From NCBI RefSeq assembly GCF_002834385.1, contig NZ_PITQ01000003.1, positions 124,001 through 188,000 of the forward strand: DNA of 64,000 nucleotides, given 5' to 3'. A model generated the notes under the pieces. It saw nothing but the letters and a program-made list of their open reading frames with translations, made no database searches and was not told the origin of the DNA. Positions 9,751 through 20,982 of the stretch are shown here, in pieces; within the stretch, counting starts at the first letter, position 1, and the number at the start of each line of letters is the position of its first letter. Origin of the DNA: Rahnella sp. AA. Its GTDB lineage: Bacteria; Pseudomonadota; Gammaproteobacteria; Enterobacterales; Enterobacteriaceae. Both the position numbers and the translations under genes were made by a program.

Positions 9751-10176
9751 TCAGACAAGCCGTTTGCCGTCTTTATCCACCACGCGTTCGCCGTCTTCTT
9801 TGGTGAACGCGCCTTTCTGCGCATCCGGAAGAATATCCAGAACCTTCTCTGACGGGCGGCACAGCGCGGCCCCGAGCGGCGTCACCACGACCGGGCGGTT
9901 CATCAGGATCGGCTGCAAAAGTATCGCGTCAATAAGCTGCGCATCGGTGAAGTCCGGATTATCCAGCCCGAGTTCGCCGTAAGGCGCGGTATTAACGCGT
10001 AGCAGTTCCCTGACAGAAATGCCCATCGCGGCAATCAGTTTCACCAGTTCTTCACGCGAAGGCGGTGTTTCCAGATACAAAATGATTTCAGGCTCAGCGC
10101 CGCTGTTGCGGATCAGTTCCAGCGTATTACGCGATGTGCCGCAAGCCGGATTATGGTAGATCGTTATATTGCTCAT
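9751..10176 (-). CDS. arsC: arsenate reductase (glutaredoxin type)
   Basis: A 141-residue ArsC, which reduces arsenate to arsenite using glutathione/glutaredoxin for extrusion by ArsB. The N-terminal YHNPACGTSRNTL holds the catalytic Cys12. Three Arg residues follow later in the protein, with the conserved ILMNRPVV segment. It is the last gene of arsRBC, 10 bp after arsB. Confidence 0.95.
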   Translation of the reverse strand: MSNITIYHNPACGTSRNTLELIRNSGAEPEIILYLETPPSREELVKLIAAMGISVRELLRVNTAPYGELGLDNPDFTDAQLIDAILLQPILMNRPVVVTPLGAALCRPSEKVLDILPDAQKGAFTKEDGERVVDKDGKRLV

Positions 10177-10186
10177 TTTTCATGAC

Positions 10187-11479
10187 TCAGTGGAGAGTAA
10201 TCGACAAACGCAACGCCAGCGCGCTGAGCGTGATAAACAGAACCGGCAGGGTTAGTACAATTCCTGTGCGGAAATAATATCCCCATCCGATATTGATATT
10301 TTTCTGCGACAAAACATGCAGCCACAGCAAGGTCGCCAGACTACCGATTGGCGTTATTTTCGGCCCCAGATCGCAACCGATAATATTGGCGTAAATCATC
10401 GCTTCTCTTACCACACCCTGCGCCGTACTTGCATCAATGGACAACGCGCCAATCAGAACGGTGGGCATATTGTTCATCACGGAAGAAAGAAAACCGGTCA
10501 CCAGCCCCGTTCCAAGCGTTGCCGTCCACAACCCCTGACCGGCGAAAACATTGAGCAGTTCCGTCAGGGCATTGGTTAATCCGGCATTGCGCAGGCCGTA
10601 TATCACCAGATACATCCCCAGTGAAAACACGACAATCTGCCACGGTGCGCCTTTGATCACTTTTCTGACATTGATCACCCGGCCTTTTCTTGCCGCAATC
10701 AGGAGCATAATCGCCCCGGCAGCAGCAATTGCACTGACCGGAACACCCAAAGGTTCAAGAATAAAGAAGCCTGCGAGCAGCAAAATCAGGACACCCCAGC
10801 CGATACGAAATGTCAGCAGATCTTTAATCGCACTCGCGGGCTCTTTCACTTTCGTAATATCGTAGCGTGCCGGGATATCCTTTCTGAAATAGAGATGCAG
10901 CACCCCCAGCGAGGCGGCCACTGCCGCCAGATTGACCGGGAGCATCACCGCCGCATATCGGTCAAAACCGATGCTGAAATAGTCAGCCGAAACGATATTC
11001 ACCAGATTCGATACCACCAGCGGCAGGCTTGAGGAGTCGGCGATAAATCCGGCAGCCATAATAAATGCCAGCGTCGTTGCGGGGCTGAAACCCATGGCAA
11101 CCAGCATCGCGATGACGATCGGCGTCAGGATCAGCGCGGCGCCGTCATTGGCAAACAGAGCCGCAACCGCAGCGCCAAGCAGAATAATGAAGGTAAAAAG
11201 CACCCTTCCATTGCCTTTTCCCCAGCGGGCAACGTGGAGGGCACACCACTCGAAAAAGCCGGACTCATCAAGCAGAAGGCTGATGATGATGACCGCAATA
11301 AATGCCCCCGTGGCGTTCCAGACAATATTCCAAACGACAGGAATATCACTGAAATGAATGACTCCGCTCAGAAGCGCTAACAGAGCGCCAGCACCGGCAC
11401 TCCAGCCAATGCTCAATCCGCGAGGCTGCCAGATGACCAGAATAAGCGTGAGTAAAAAAATCGACCCTGCCAGAAGCAT
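10187..11479 (-). CDS. arsB: arsenite/antimonite efflux pump
   Basis: This 430-residue inner-membrane transporter has about 12 hydrophobic segments. [19 protein letters not shown] is the usual ArsB N-terminus, and [13 protein letters not shown] and [16 protein letters not shown] are conserved family stretches. I chose the internal ATG at 11479 rather than the ORF start at 11491 because it matches the family start. It lies between arsR and arsC in one transcription unit. Confidence 0.95.
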   Translation of the reverse strand: MLLAGSIFLLTLILVIWQPRGLSIGWSAGAGALLALLSGVIHFSDIPVVWNIVWNATGAFIAVIIISLLLDESGFFEWCALHVARWGKGNGRVLFTFIILLGAAVAALFANDGAALILTPIVIAMLVAMGFSPATTLAFIMAAGFIADSSSLPLVVSNLVNIVSADYFSIGFDRYAAVMLPVNLAAVAASLGVLHLYFRKDIPARYDITKVKEPASAIKDLLTFRIGWGVLILLLAGFFILEPLGVPVSAIAAAGAIMLLIAARKGRVINVRKVIKGAPWQIVVFSLGMYLVIYGLRNAGLTNALTELLNVFAGQGLWTATLGTGLVTGFLSSVMNNMPTVLIGALSIDASTAQGVVREAMIYANIIGCDLGPKITPIGSLATLLWLHVLSQKNINIGWGYYFRTGIVLTLPVLFITLSALALRLSITLH

Positions 11480-11520
11480 TCCACACCTCAATCACATTCG
11501 AATTGGTGAATATATCCCTG

Positions 11521-11844
11521 TCATGAACAAGACGAGAGTTTACTGTTGTTCAGTGAAATCCGGATATCTTCACGCTCGCAGTTCCACGCTGTGTCGATGA
11601 CAGCCGCTGCCCAGGCGGGCATATGCGGAGATAAACGGTAATACACCCATTTGCCTTCACGGCGGTCAATGACCAGCTCCGCTTCGCGTAACAGCGCCAT
11701 GTGGCGGGATATTTTGGGCTGCGACTCCTGCGTAACTGCGCAGAGATCGCAAATACACATCTCCCCGGCCTCTCTCAACAGCATCACAATGGTTGAGCGG
11801 GTTTCGTCGGCGAGCAGTTTAAAAAGCTGAACAGGATGCTGCAT
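11521..11844 (-). CDS. arsR: arsenical resistance repressor
   Basis: A 107-residue ArsR/SmtB winged-helix repressor. The metalloid-binding ELxCVCDLC-type motif is present as MCICDLCAVT, followed by the recognition helix QPKISRHMALLREAELV. I start at ATG 11844 (GGAG six bases upstream); the longer ORF would run into the operator. It controls arsRBC and, divergently, arsH through the palindrome at 11868-11893. Confidence 0.95.
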   Translation of the reverse strand: MQHPVQLFKLLADETRSTIVMLLREAGEMCICDLCAVTQESQPKISRHMALLREAELVIDRREGKWVYYRLSPHMPAWAAAVIDTAWNCEREDIRISLNNSKLSSCS

Positions 11845-11867
11845 CTGTGACTCCGATAGCGATTGAC

Positions 11868-11893
11868 AACATATATGATAATTCATATATGTT
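11868..11893. promoter_or_regulatory. ArsR operator / divergent ars promoter
   Basis: A 26-bp perfect palindrome: arm AACATATATGA (11868-11878), 4-base centre TAAT, mirrored arm 11883-11893. It sits exactly between divergent arsR and arsH. A TTGACA (11863-11868) followed 17 bp later by TATATG fits a sigma-70 promoter for arsH overlapping the operator, so bound ArsR would block both directions. Confidence 0.85.
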
Positions 11894-11919
11894 ATAAATC
11901 AACCCTCTCTTTACAACGG

Positions 11920-12633
11920 ATGAACACCATGTCTGATTTACCTGCGGTTAACCACGAATACTTCGACGACGCTATTGCCAGTAATCTTTCGGATGACGCC
12001 TCGCCAATGCCACGTTTTCTGATCCTGTATGGATCCGTGCGTGAGCGTTCTTACAGCCGGTTTGCCGCAGAAGAGGCCGGTCGTTTGCTGACGAAAATGG
12101 GTGCAGAGGTGAAAATATTTAACCCTTCCGGCTTGCCGTTGCCGGACGATGCACCCGACACGCATCCCAAAGTGCTGGAGTTACGCGAGCTGGTGAGGTG
12201 GTGCGATGGCATGATCTGGAGTTCGCCGGAAAGACATGGCGCCATGAGTTCGGTGATGAAGGCGCAGATAGACTGGATCCCGTTGAGTGAAGGCGCGGTT
12301 CGTCCGTCTCAGGGGAAAACACTGGCCGTTATGCAGGTTTCCGGCGGTTCGCAATCTTTCAATGCGGTCAATCAGATGCGGATCCTGGGTCGCTGGATGC
12401 GGATGTTCACTATTGCGAATCAGTCCTCCGTCCCCAAAGCCTGGCAGGAGTTTGACGATGCGGGCCGGATGAAGCCCTCTGCCCTTTACGACCGGATTGT
12501 GGATGTCACCGAGGAGTTATTCAAAATAACGTTAATTCTGAAACCCCATACGGCGTATCTGGCTGACCGTTACAGCGAAAGAAAGGAAAGCCATCAGGAA
12601 CTCTCTGCCCGTGTGAATCAGGCAAAAATCTGA
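11920..12633 (+). CDS. arsH: ArsH, NADPH-dependent FMN reductase of organoarsenical resistance
   Basis: A 237-residue flavodoxin-fold protein. [15 protein letters not shown] (FMN phosphate loop), [21 protein letters not shown] and the C-terminal dimerisation part match ArsH, which oxidises trivalent methylarsenicals. ATG 11920 or ATG 11929 could be the start; I use 11920. The ORF extension to 11863 would overlap the operator and is unlikely. It is transcribed divergently from arsR. Confidence 0.93.
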   Translation: MNTMSDLPAVNHEYFDDAIASNLSDDASPMPRFLILYGSVRERSYSRFAAEEAGRLLTKMGAEVKIFNPSGLPLPDDAPDTHPKVLELRELVRWCDGMIWSSPERHGAMSSVMKAQIDWIPLSEGAVRPSQGKTLAVMQVSGGSQSFNAVNQMRILGRWMRMFTIANQSSVPKAWQEFDDAGRMKPSALYDRIVDVTEELFKITLILKPHTAYLADRYSERKESHQELSARVNQAKI

Positions 12634-12660
12634 GATTTCACAGATGGCTTTATGGCTTGT

Positions 12661-13353
12661 TTACGCCCGCAATGCCTGACGGCGTTTAATCGATTTGCCC
12701 GCAAGATACGCCAGTGATGCGCACAGCAGGTAATACATCAGGCCGACAAACAGGAAGATTTCCGCCGGGTAGATTTGCACCCGGTTATTCACCTGCCCCG
12801 CGACGGTGGTCAGCTCCGGCACATTGACGATAAACGCCAGCGAGGTGTCTTTCACCAGCGAGATCAGCAACCCGAGATATGACGGCAACAGGTTCGGCCA
12901 CGCCTGCGGCAGCAGGACATTGAGCAAAACCTGGCTGTAACTCATGCCGGACGCAATCCCCGCTTCGGTTTGCCCGCGCGGCAGTGACTCCAGCCCGGCC
13001 AGCGTGGAGTGCATCACCGCCGCCGAGGTAAACCAGGCTAGTGCGATAATCACCGTCAGCGGGCCGGGGATCGAGCCGCCAAACACCACCGGCAGCAGGA
13101 AATACAGCCAGAAAATCACAAAAATCAGCGGGATGCCGCGAATAAACGACGCCCACAGAAACAGCAATTTTCGCGTCCAGCCACCGAAACGCCAGGCTAA
13201 CGCCGCCATCGCGACGCCCAGCACTAACGCCAGCACACCAGCAGAAACAGCCATGATCAGCGTGAGCAAAATGCCGCCCGGTTCGCCGTCGGCCAGCCTT
13301 CCCCACAGCATGTAGGTAAAGTTATCGTGCAGAACCGACCAGTCAAATTCCAT
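12661..13353 (-). CDS. amino-acid ABC transporter permease
   Basis: A 230-residue HisM/GltK-type permease. Hydrophobic segments are visible at about 25-50, 65-90, 95-115 and near the C-terminus, and the coupling loop is SGMSYSQVLLNVLLPQAWPN. It overlaps the upstream permease by 11 bp and is the last gene of the four-gene polar amino-acid transporter, convergent with arsH at 27 bp. Confidence 0.9.
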   Translation of the reverse strand: MEFDWSVLHDNFTYMLWGRLADGEPGGILLTLIMAVSAGVLALVLGVAMAALAWRFGGWTRKLLFLWASFIRGIPLIFVIFWLYFLLPVVFGGSIPGPLTVIIALAWFTSAAVMHSTLAGLESLPRGQTEAGIASGMSYSQVLLNVLLPQAWPNLLPSYLGLLISLVKDTSLAFIVNVPELTTVAGQVNNRVQIYPAEIFLFVGLMYYLLCASLAYLAGKSIKRRQALRA

Positions 13354-14116
13354 CGTTCACCTCCGCCTTCTGCGCGGCCTGCGGCCTTTGTTGCGGGCGT
13401 TTCGGGCCAAATATTGTCATCAGCCCGCCAAGGATCATCCCCAGCGCCAGATACAGCAACGTGCCGACCGCAAAACCTTCAAAGGCGTGCGCGTTGTAAC
13501 TTTCAATCTGGCTGATCTGATACGTCAGCTCGGAAAATCCGATGCCGGTCGCCAGCGAGGAGAGCTTCATCAGGTTGAGATACTGCCCGGTGACCGGCTG
13601 CCACGCGTTGGTCAGCGCCTGCGGTAACAGGATCGAAAGCAGCAGCGTTTTGCGGCTGAAACCCTGTGAAATCGCGGCTTCGGTCTGGCCTTTCGGCACG
13701 GAATTCAGCCCCGCCTGCACTTCTTCCACCAGAAACGCGGCGGTGAATAATCCCAGCCCCCACGCGGCGCACAAAAACTCCGGTGTGAGCCACGCGATAT
13801 TACCGGGGAAAACCGCCCACACGTGGGTATCGCCGATGTAAAAACGCCAGCTTTGCGGCAGCGCGCCGTACGCGGCGAAATACCAGAAAAGCAGCTGAAC
13901 CAGCAGAGGCGTGTTGCGGAAAACCGACACAAACGCCGCTACCGCGCCGCGTGCCAGACGCGACTGACTCAGGCGCAGCGCGATCAGTAACACCACCAGA
14001 AGCGTCGCCAGCACACTGCCTGCAATGCTGACGTAAAACGTGGTGAGAAAGCCGGAAATAATCCACTGCAAAGGCTGGCCGGTGAGCACGCCAGCCCAGT
14101 CGGGATGCCAGATCAT
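13343..14116 (-). CDS. amino-acid ABC transporter permease
   Basis: A 257-residue HisQ/GltJ-type permease with coupling loop [19 protein letters not shown] and several membrane segments. It forms the heteromeric channel with the 12661-13353 product. The overlap with the ATPase stop is 4 bp (ATGA). Confidence 0.9.
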   Translation of the reverse strand: MIWHPDWAGVLTGQPLQWIISGFLTTFYVSIAGSVLATLLVVLLIALRLSQSRLARGAVAAFVSVFRNTPLLVQLLFWYFAAYGALPQSWRFYIGDTHVWAVFPGNIAWLTPEFLCAAWGLGLFTAAFLVEEVQAGLNSVPKGQTEAAISQGFSRKTLLLSILLPQALTNAWQPVTGQYLNLMKLSSLATGIGFSELTYQISQIESYNAHAFEGFAVGTLLYLALGMILGGLMTIFGPKRPQQRPQAAQKAEVNDGI

Positions 14117-14949
14117 TGCCCTGCTCCTGTTTCAGGATGCAGCGGGAACAGGACTTTTTGCAGAAAACGCTGCGCACGCGGATGCTGCGGCCGCAGGAAG
14201 AAATCCTCCGGTTCCGCCTGTTCCAGGATCTCGCCGCCGTCCATGAAAATCACCCGGTCGGCAATTTCACGGGCGAAACTCATTTCATGCGTCACCACAA
14301 TCATCGTGATGCCGCTTTTCGCCAGTTCCTGCATCACCAGCAGCACTTCGCCGATCATCTCCGGATCCAGCGCCGATGTCGGTTCATCGAACAAAATGAT
14401 GTCCGGATCCGTCACCAGCGCCCGGGCGATCGCCACGCGCTGCTGCTGTCCGCCGGAAAGTTGCTCGGGATAATGCTGCGCTTTGTCCTGCAAACCGACG
14501 CGGGTCAGGAGCGCCAGCGCTTTCGCGCGCGCATCACTTTTCTTCCAGCCGTGGACTTTAATCAGCGCGAGGCTGACGTTGTCCTGCGCGGTCAGATGGG
14601 CGTACAGGTTGAACTGCTGAAACACAAAACCAATGTGCGTACGTAATTCGCGCAGTGCCGGTCCGTTCAGGCCGCGCGTCGGTTTGTTGTGGATGAGGAT
14701 TTCGCCATCAGTGACGGTTTCCAGCTGATTAATCAGGCGGATCAGCGTGGATTTCCCCGAGCCGGACGGCCCGCAGACCGCCACCACATCACCGCTGGCG
14801 ACGCTCAGACTGACATTCCGGATCACAAGGTGATGACCGAAAGATTTACTGACCTGACGAAACTCAACCGCCGTGGTTTTCGCGGCGTTTGAATGTGAAA
14901 AAACCGCAGACGTCGCTGCGGTTGATAAGGTGTCTTGCTGCATGTGCAT
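14113..14949 (-). CDS. amino-acid ABC transporter ATPase (GlnQ/GltL type)
   Basis: A 278-residue ATPase with Walker [10 protein letters not shown], signature [15 protein letters not shown], Walker [15 protein letters not shown] and the H-loop [13 protein letters not shown]. An N-terminal extension of about 27 residues before [10 protein letters not shown] is longer than in GlnQ, so the start may lie a little downstream. It lies directly after the binding-protein gene. Confidence 0.92.
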   Translation of the reverse strand: MHMQQDTLSTAATSAVFSHSNAAKTTAVEFRQVSKSFGHHLVIRNVSLSVASGDVVAVCGPSGSGKSTLIRLINQLETVTDGEILIHNKPTRGLNGPALRELRTHIGFVFQQFNLYAHLTAQDNVSLALIKVHGWKKSDARAKALALLTRVGLQDKAQHYPEQLSGGQQQRVAIARALVTDPDIILFDEPTSALDPEMIGEVLLVMQELAKSGITMIVVTHEMSFAREIADRVIFMDGGEILEQAEPEDFFLRPQHPRAQRFLQKVLFPLHPETGAGQ

Positions 14950-14967
14950 TACCTTGCAAAAAACAGA

Positions 14968-15795
14968 TTATTTGGCTTCGATTTTAAACAGACGTGGCTG
15001 TGGAGATTTTGTCTGCGGACCGAACCAGACGTTATAAATGCTCACCGCCTGACCGTTTTTCTCCAGATTCAGCAGCTCGTCATTCACCACTTTCAGCAGG
15101 CTGGTTTCGCCTTTTTTCACGCCCACGCCAATCTCTTCTTTGCTCAGTAATTCAGGCAAAACTTTGTATTTTGCCTTGTCCGGCGCGCCATCCAGCAAAC
15201 CGGCCAGAATGGTGCTGTCCTGCGTAATCGCCTGCACGTTGCCGTTACGCAGCGCAGAAAGTGCCAGAGGAATATCGTCGTAAGACAACACGCGCGATTG
15301 CGGGAAGCGGTTATGCAATTCCTGCTCGCCGGTGGTGCCTTTCACCGCACCGATACGCGCCGTGGCGTAGGCATCGAGTTTATCCGGTGAATTGGCCGGC
15401 ACCAGGAACTGCTGGCCAGTCACAAAATAAGGGATGGAGAAATCGACCACTTTCGCGCGTTCCGGCGTGATGGTGATATCGGCGACAATCAGGTCAGCTT
15501 TGCCGGACTGCAATAACGGAATGCGGTTCGCCGGATTGGTTGGCACCAGTTGTAATTTTACGCCCAGCGTTTTAGCCAGCGCTTTTGCGAAATCGACGTC
15601 ATAACCGACAATATCGTGGCTTTTTGTATCAACAGAGCCAAACGGCGGATTGGAATCGAATGTCGCGACTTTCACAACACCGGCTTTTTTGATATCCGCC
15701 AGCTGGTCAGCGTGCGCGGTAAAGGTAGTGACTGTGCTGATTGCCAGGAACAGGCCGGCAGCAATTTTAGTTTTTTTTAAGTTAACAACGGCCAT
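14968..15795 (-). CDS. polar amino-acid periplasmic binding protein
   Basis: A 275-residue family-3 binding protein. A signal peptide occupies residues 1-29 (LFLAISTVTTFTAHA). KVATFDSNPPFG, VGYDVDFAKALAKTLGVKLQL, NRIPLLQSGKADLI and TITPERAKVVDFS are the typical ligand-pocket segments. The Asp/Arg pattern indicates a polar amino acid, probably glutamate/aspartate-like, though the exact ligand is not deducible. It is first in its operon, with RBS AAGGAAAAA before ATG 15795. Confidence 0.9.
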   Translation of the reverse strand: MAVVNLKKTKIAAGLFLAISTVTTFTAHADQLADIKKAGVVKVATFDSNPPFGSVDTKSHDIVGYDVDFAKALAKTLGVKLQLVPTNPANRIPLLQSGKADLIVADITITPERAKVVDFSIPYFVTGQQFLVPANSPDKLDAYATARIGAVKGTTGEQELHNRFPQSRVLSYDDIPLALSALRNGNVQAITQDSTILAGLLDGAPDKAKYKVLPELLSKEEIGVGVKKGETSLLKVVNDELLNLEKNGQAVSIYNVWFGPQTKSPQPRLFKIEAK

Positions 15796-15970
15796 CGTTT
15801 TTCCTTATGAATAGTCTTCAGGAGGCTTACGCCTCAAATTTTTAATACGGGGGAATAACCTGTTTTTCTTTTGTAGGTCAGAGAATTGCATAAGGAGGGA
15901 AGAGCGACTACGAATTAAAACATATAAATATGGACGAATAATGCATAAGAAAAACGTCTGGCAAGGTGCA

Positions 15971-16552
15971 CTACCGGCGCCAGGCCTTAAGATCAGCCGG
16001 AACATCAATATCCCGCACGCATCCCGGCTCCGTGCAGTCTGTTCGCTGCGGCGGACAGGCGCGCAGCAGTTCCCGCGCGCCCTCTTTCCCCTGCAAAGCC
16101 AGCAAGTCCTCTATCACCGGCGCAGGGAACCCGACCGGATGCCCTGGTTGCCCGAGATAGAACGGCCTTGCACACCGCCCTTCCTGCACTGCGCTGGCAA
16201 TCGCCCGGTAAACCGGCAACATAATGCCGGGCAAATCCGCCAGCGTGATCAACCAGCCGTTGGCTTCGCGGGTGGCCTCTACGCCTGCACAGATGGAATC
16301 GCCCTGACACTGGCTGTTCACGCTGACAAAAGGGATATTCGCCTGCTGACAAAAAGCCTGTAATTCCAGCGACTCAGGCCGCACAACCACCACCACCGGT
16401 AGCCCGCTTTTCAGCGCATTGCCGAGGCTGTGCTGAAATACCGTCAGGCCAGTGCCGTCAACGGTTTCCAGTAACTTGTGCCGGCCTGTCGCCTGCCGGT
16501 AGCGGCGGCTGAAACCTGCTGCCAGTAAAATAATGACCGGGTTATGCATCAC
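15971..16552 (-). CDS. MocA-like molybdenum cofactor nucleotidyltransferase
   Basis: A 193-residue NTP-transferase-fold protein. LLAAGFSRRYRQATGRHKLL is the nucleotide-binding Gly-rich/Lys motif, LITLADLPG the metal-binding Asp motif, and GHPVGFP the family segment shared with MocA and MobA. It probably adds CMP (or GMP) to the molybdopterin cofactor of the adjacent molybdenum hydroxylase. It lies 14 bp downstream of the cytochrome c gene, last in the operon. Confidence 0.85.
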   Translation of the reverse strand: MMHNPVIILLAAGFSRRYRQATGRHKLLETVDGTGLTVFQHSLGNALKSGLPVVVVVRPESLELQAFCQQANIPFVSVNSQCQGDSICAGVEATREANGWLITLADLPGIMLPVYRAIASAVQEGRCARPFYLGQPGHPVGFPAPVIEDLLALQGKEGARELLRACPPQRTDCTEPGCVRDIDVPADLKAWRR

Positions 16553-16566
16553 CGCTCCTGCGGACG

Positions 16567-17871
16567 TTATTGTTTACGCTGATCGGCCACCTGTTTCGGG
16601 GTTACCGAGCCATTTTTATCCCCGAACTGGCGCAGGACGTAATTGGCCACCGCGGCCACTTCATCATCCGAGTATTTAGCCCCAAAATCAGGCATCAGCA
16701 CCTGTTTACCGTCTACCGTCAGCTGGGTCCCGTGCAGAATTGCCTGAACCACACTGCGCCCGGCCGGGTCATTGACGGCGGTGCTGCCTTTGAGCGAAGC
16801 ATAAGGCGTCTGACGTCCGTCGCCATTCCACTGATGACAGCCGCTGCAGTCACCGGCAAACAGCTGGCGGCCCGGCGAGTCATCCTGATCACCTGGCAGG
16901 ACCGCTGTGGCGTTCATCGCACCTTTCGGTTGCAGATTCACCTGGCTGGACGTTTCTGTTTTCACCGGTTCGATATTGCGCAGGTATTTCACCAGCGCAA
17001 TATTGTCTTCCTGTGTCAGGAACTGCGTGCTGTTTTGCACCACTTCAGCCATCGGGCCGGAAGCACTGCTACGCCCTTCTGCGTGCCCTTTTGCCAGAAA
17101 TTGTGAAAGCTGGGCGTCACTCCAGTTGCCAATTCCGGTGTCTTTATCTGGTGTGATATTTCCGGCTAACCACCCCTGAACGACTTCACCGCTCAGGCTT
17201 TTTCCCTGATTCAGGTTAAAGGCAAAGGTGCGCGGCGTATGGCATTCCGCACAGTGCCCCAGCGCCGTAGCCAGGTAAGCGCCCCGGTTCCACTGTTCGT
17301 CTTTTTGCGGATCCGGTGCAAAACGCTGGTTATCGAAGAACGCCAGATTCCAGAACTTCATCCCCCAGCGCTGATCAAACGGGAACGACAGTTCGTTGGC
17401 GCGGTTAGCCTGTTTCACCGGCGGCAGGCTGAACAGATAAGCTTTGATCGCCAGCACGTCATCACGGCTCATTGCCGTGTACGAGGTGTACGGCATGGCC
17501 GGATACAAGTTACCCTGAGGCCCGGTGCCTTCGCGCACGGCGGCGACAAACTGGTCATCAGTCCAGTTACCGATCCCCGTTTCTTTATCTGCTGTAATGT
17601 TGGTACCGTAAATCGAACCAAACGGCAGTTTAAACCGGAAGCCCCCGGCAAAGGGCTTACCGCCCGGTGCCGTATGGCAGGCAACACAGTCTGCCGCGCG
17701 CGCCAGATATTCACCACGTTTTATCGGATCCGTCATGCTGGCAGGCGCACCGGCAACGGGCGCTACAGGTTCGCTGCCAGACGGACGCAGCATCACATAC
17801 GCCACGTAAATAAGCGCAAGGATAATCAGGGTGATGATCAGCCAGAACAGGCGTCTGAGGGACGTTCTCAT
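16567..17871 (-). CDS. membrane-anchored tri-heme cytochrome c
   Basis: 434 residues with an N-terminal uncleaved-anchor-like segment ([20 protein letters not shown]) and three CxxCH heme sites (CVACH, CAECH, CSGCH). The layout matches the cytochrome subunit of periplasmic aldehyde/alcohol dehydrogenases. I start at ATG 17871, which overlaps the stop of the 2Fe-2S gene as ATGA, rather than at 17949. It likely carries electrons from the molybdenum hydroxylase to the respiratory chain. Confidence 0.92.
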   Translation of the reverse strand: MRTSLRRLFWLIITLIILALIYVAYVMLRPSGSEPVAPVAGAPASMTDPIKRGEYLARAADCVACHTAPGGKPFAGGFRFKLPFGSIYGTNITADKETGIGNWTDDQFVAAVREGTGPQGNLYPAMPYTSYTAMSRDDVLAIKAYLFSLPPVKQANRANELSFPFDQRWGMKFWNLAFFDNQRFAPDPQKDEQWNRGAYLATALGHCAECHTPRTFAFNLNQGKSLSGEVVQGWLAGNITPDKDTGIGNWSDAQLSQFLAKGHAEGRSSASGPMAEVVQNSTQFLTQEDNIALVKYLRNIEPVKTETSSQVNLQPKGAMNATAVLPGDQDDSPGRQLFAGDCSGCHQWNGDGRQTPYASLKGSTAVNDPAGRSVVQAILHGTQLTVDGKQVLMPDFGAKYSDDEVAAVANYVLRQFGDKNGSVTPKQVADQRKQ

Positions 17872-18341
17872 CCTTTCACCTCCGTCGCCAACGCGTCTGC
17901 CGCCTGATGTATTGCCGCGCGTATGCGGACATACGTAGAACAACGGCACACGTTCCCACTCATCGCCGCATCAATATCGGCATCGGTGGGATGTTGTTTC
18001 TGAGCCAGTAACGCCGTCGCTGACATGATTTGCCCTGACTGGCAGTAACCGCACTGCACCACGTCGAGATCCACCCAAGCGGCCTGCACGGCTTTACCCG
18101 CCTGCGTTTCACCGACAGATTCAATGGTTGTAATATGTTTTCCCTGCGCACTGGCAATGGTGGCCTGGCATGAGCGCACCGGTACGCCGTCAATATGCAC
18201 AGTACATGCGCCGCACATCGCTACGCCACAGCCGAATTTCGTGCCAGTCAGCCCCGCTTCGTCGCGTAAAAACCACAACAGCGGCATCTGGTCGTCACCC
18301 TCAAACTCAATGGTTTTGTTGTTAATGATTAAAGTTGTCAT
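17868..18341 (-). CDS. 2Fe-2S subunit of molybdenum hydroxylase
   Basis: A 157-residue xanthine-dehydrogenase-family iron-sulfur subunit of IorA type. Cys set 1 is [17 protein letters not shown] plus C59, a plant-ferredoxin-like cluster. Cys set 2 is QCGYCQSG and [11 protein letters not shown]. No signal peptide is present; such subunits are co-exported with the Tat-tagged large subunit. It lies 14 bp downstream of that subunit gene. Confidence 0.93.
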   Translation of the reverse strand: MTTLIINNKTIEFEGDDQMPLLWFLRDEAGLTGTKFGCGVAMCGACTVHIDGVPVRSCQATIASAQGKHITTIESVGETQAGKAVQAAWVDLDVVQCGYCQSGQIMSATALLAQKQHPTDADIDAAMSGNVCRCSTYVRIRAAIHQAADALATEVKG

Positions 18342-18355
18342 GATGCTCCCCGGAA

Positions 18356-20569
18356 TTAAACGGCGTCAGAATGGTCAGGACGATGAAAAGGCAGGCTCAG
18401 CGAACTGCGCGGCCTGCCCAGCAACGCCAGCGCATTGCCGACAGCGGGCGCAATAGTCGGCAACCCGAGTTCCCCGACGCCGCTTGGCGCCTCTGACGAC
18501 GGAACAATAATCACCTCAACTTCCGGCATTTCATTAATGCGCAGGGGGCGATAGTTGTTGAAGTTAGACTGGTCGATCACGCCCTCTTTCATCGTGATAT
18601 TGCCGTAGAGCGCAATGCTCAGCCCGTAGCCGATGCCGCCTTCAATCTGTGCTTTGATCACATCGGGATTCACCGCCACGCCGCAATCCACCGCACACCA
18701 GACCTTATGAACTTTCGGTACGCCGCCATAACCAATCGAGACTTCGGCAATTTGCGCCACCCGGGTACCAAACGCTTTCGCGACTCCCACACCGCGCATT
18801 CTTCCCGGCGTTGAGGCCGGGCCGCTCCAGTTTGCCGCTTTCGCCACCGCGCGCAGAACACCGGCCTCGCGCGGAGCATCGCCCATCAGCGCCAGCCGCC
18901 CCTCGACCGGATCCTGGCCCGTCTCATGCAACAACTGATCGATAAAGCTTTCTACCGCATGGCCGGTGTGCGTACTGCCCACCGAACGCAGTGAAGTCGT
19001 CGGCACTTTGCCCGGTATGATGTGGGCATCGCAGCGAAAATGATCGAAGGTATAGGGAAGTTCTTTCGCCCCTTCCACCATCGTGCGATCTACGCCCTTG
19101 CTGACCATTGCGCCAAAGACGCTGCCGACGGCAAAGGAATGCCCGGCCACCGTGTTGGTCCAGGCAACGATTTTGTTATCTTTAATTGCTGCACGAAAAC
19201 GATGCAGCATCATCGGCCTGTACCAGCCATTGCGGATATCATCCTCACGGGTGTAAATCAGTTTGACGCCCTGACCCGGTCCGATGGCTTTTGCCACTGC
19301 CGACATGTCAGAGGCCAGATCCGGGCCGTTAGTCTTGTTACCTAAGTCAATACGACGCCCAAAACTGCCACCGGCCAGAAGGGTTTCGATGTGGATCTTT
19401 TCAGGGGGAAGTTTGAAATATTCGCAAAACTGGTTCTGATCGATAGTCTGGATCTGACAGGCATATTTCGCGTGCACGCTGTCACCATCCCAGAACAGAT
19501 AACCGGCCAGCGGTTCCATTGGCGCGTGCGCCAGATACGGAAAGGTGTATTCCGCTTCAATCACCTTGTCTGCATTTTTGAGCGCGTCGTCAGGGTTGCC
19601 CTTTACCGCAGCCACTTCGCCCGGCGACTGAGCCTTCTCGCGAAACTCGGCAAAAATCGCCTCTGTGCTGCGTTTTTCTGCCGCTGTGTCGTCCCATTCC
19701 ACCTGAAGTTTTTCGCGACCACGTATCGCAGCCCAGGTGTTGCGGGCATACACGGCGACGCCGTTGTCCGTGGCTTTAACATCCACCACATCCGGGGTTT
19801 TCAGCGTTTCGCTGGCATCAAATGATTTGAGTTTACTGCCAAACTGCGGGGGCTTTTTCAGCGTGACCGTCAGCATGTCTTTTTCGTGGATGTCCTGAGA
19901 AAAAAAGGCCGAGCCGTTGGTTTTGGCGACAGAATCCACACGATGTAAGCCGCTGACTTTGCCAATCAGCGTAAAATCTTTCGGATCTTTGAGCGCAACG
20001 TGCTGCATATCCGGAGAAGGCAGCGCGGCGGCGGCAGTGGCGAATTCGCCAAATCCGCCCGATTTTCCCGTTGCGGCATGCGCGATAATGCCGTTATTGA
20101 CGGTGATTTCTGCTTCCGCCACCTGCCACAACTGCGCGGCGGCACGCACCAGCATCAGGCGCGCGGTCGCGCCCATCTGCCGCATCTGATCATAGGCATT
20201 GGCGACGGAACTGGAGCCGCCGGTTCCCTGGATCCCCATTTTGAGATTTTTGTAGACGGGGGTATCAACCGGCGCAGCAATTACGCGTACATCCGCCCAG
20301 CTGGCGTCCAGTTCCTCAGCCACCAGTGTCGCCATTCCGGTATAAACGCCCTGACCGACTTCGGTATGTTTACTGAATACGGTGACGATGCCATCCGTGC
20401 CAATCTGGACAAACGCATTGGGTCTGAATGTACCGGCGGCAGATGTTGCCTCACTGGCAGCAAGGCCGCCGGCCTTCGCCCCTTTTGCCGGCAGCCAGGC
20501 ACCGACCACCAGCGCGCCAGCCCCGATAATAAAGCGGCGTCTTGATAACTGAACTTCAGGATTCTTCAT
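18356..20569 (-). CDS. molybdopterin-binding subunit of periplasmic aldehyde dehydrogenase (IorB/xanthine dehydrogenase family)
   Basis: 737 residues. The N-terminal [19 protein letters not shown] is a Tat signal peptide, so the folded Mo enzyme is exported. [15 protein letters not shown] and [18 protein letters not shown] are Mo-cofactor contact segments; the C-terminal Glu of VGELG is the usual catalytic base. The likely reaction is hydroxylation of an aldehyde or N-heterocycle. The substrate cannot be told. It is first gene of the unit with the 2Fe-2S and cytochrome subunits, and divergent from xdhC at 413 bp. Confidence 0.92.
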   Translation of the reverse strand: MKNPEVQLSRRRFIIGAGALVVGAWLPAKGAKAGGLAASEATSAAGTFRPNAFVQIGTDGIVTVFSKHTEVGQGVYTGMATLVAEELDASWADVRVIAAPVDTPVYKNLKMGIQGTGGSSSVANAYDQMRQMGATARLMLVRAAAQLWQVAEAEITVNNGIIAHAATGKSGGFGEFATAAAALPSPDMQHVALKDPKDFTLIGKVSGLHRVDSVAKTNGSAFFSQDIHEKDMLTVTLKKPPQFGSKLKSFDASETLKTPDVVDVKATDNGVAVYARNTWAAIRGREKLQVEWDDTAAEKRSTEAIFAEFREKAQSPGEVAAVKGNPDDALKNADKVIEAEYTFPYLAHAPMEPLAGYLFWDGDSVHAKYACQIQTIDQNQFCEYFKLPPEKIHIETLLAGGSFGRRIDLGNKTNGPDLASDMSAVAKAIGPGQGVKLIYTREDDIRNGWYRPMMLHRFRAAIKDNKIVAWTNTVAGHSFAVGSVFGAMVSKGVDRTMVEGAKELPYTFDHFRCDAHIIPGKVPTTSLRSVGSTHTGHAVESFIDQLLHETGQDPVEGRLALMGDAPREAGVLRAVAKAANWSGPASTPGRMRGVGVAKAFGTRVAQIAEVSIGYGGVPKVHKVWCAVDCGVAVNPDVIKAQIEGGIGYGLSIALYGNITMKEGVIDQSNFNNYRPLRINEMPEVEVIIVPSSEAPSGVGELGLPTIAPAVGNALALLGRPRSSLSLPFHRPDHSDAV

Positions 20570-20982
20570 TGCAGATTGCTCCAGAAAGCCATTCTTATTA
20601 ACGGTTATAATTATGATTTTATAAATACTGAGATTATTTTAAACAAAATACGGGTGAGAAAAGCGATGCGGAAATTATAAAAAACGCTATAAATCATCAT
20701 GATCATTTTTAATATAGCAGGGTTACGGGAAAGTGATTACCCCGATAATTCGATTAGGCTTATGAGCGATATTAATCAATCCATCATTCTTTTTCAGCAT
20801 AAAACAGATTTCAATAAAATTATTATAATTCATTGAGATAAAAAACACCCACCGGTGTGAGACTGCGAAAAACCATTGGCAATATATAATAAATTATATT
20901 ACGAATATTATTTCATCTTGCCGCTGACAGTGAACTTCGCTATTAATGACGCAAAGTCAGCCCTATTTACGGATGTTAACCG
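20570..20982. other. AT-rich divergent intergenic region
   Basis: 413 bp, strongly AT-rich, separating the molybdenum hydroxylase operon (minus) from xdhC (plus). It presumably contains both promoters. No sharp palindrome, ModE-type site or coding sequence was recognised. Confidence 0.5.

Noticed and set aside
18356-20569. Possible purine-degrading xanthine dehydrogenase
   Set aside because: A Tat signal and cytochrome partner point to a periplasmic aldehyde/heterocycle oxidase, and no FAD subunit gene is present.
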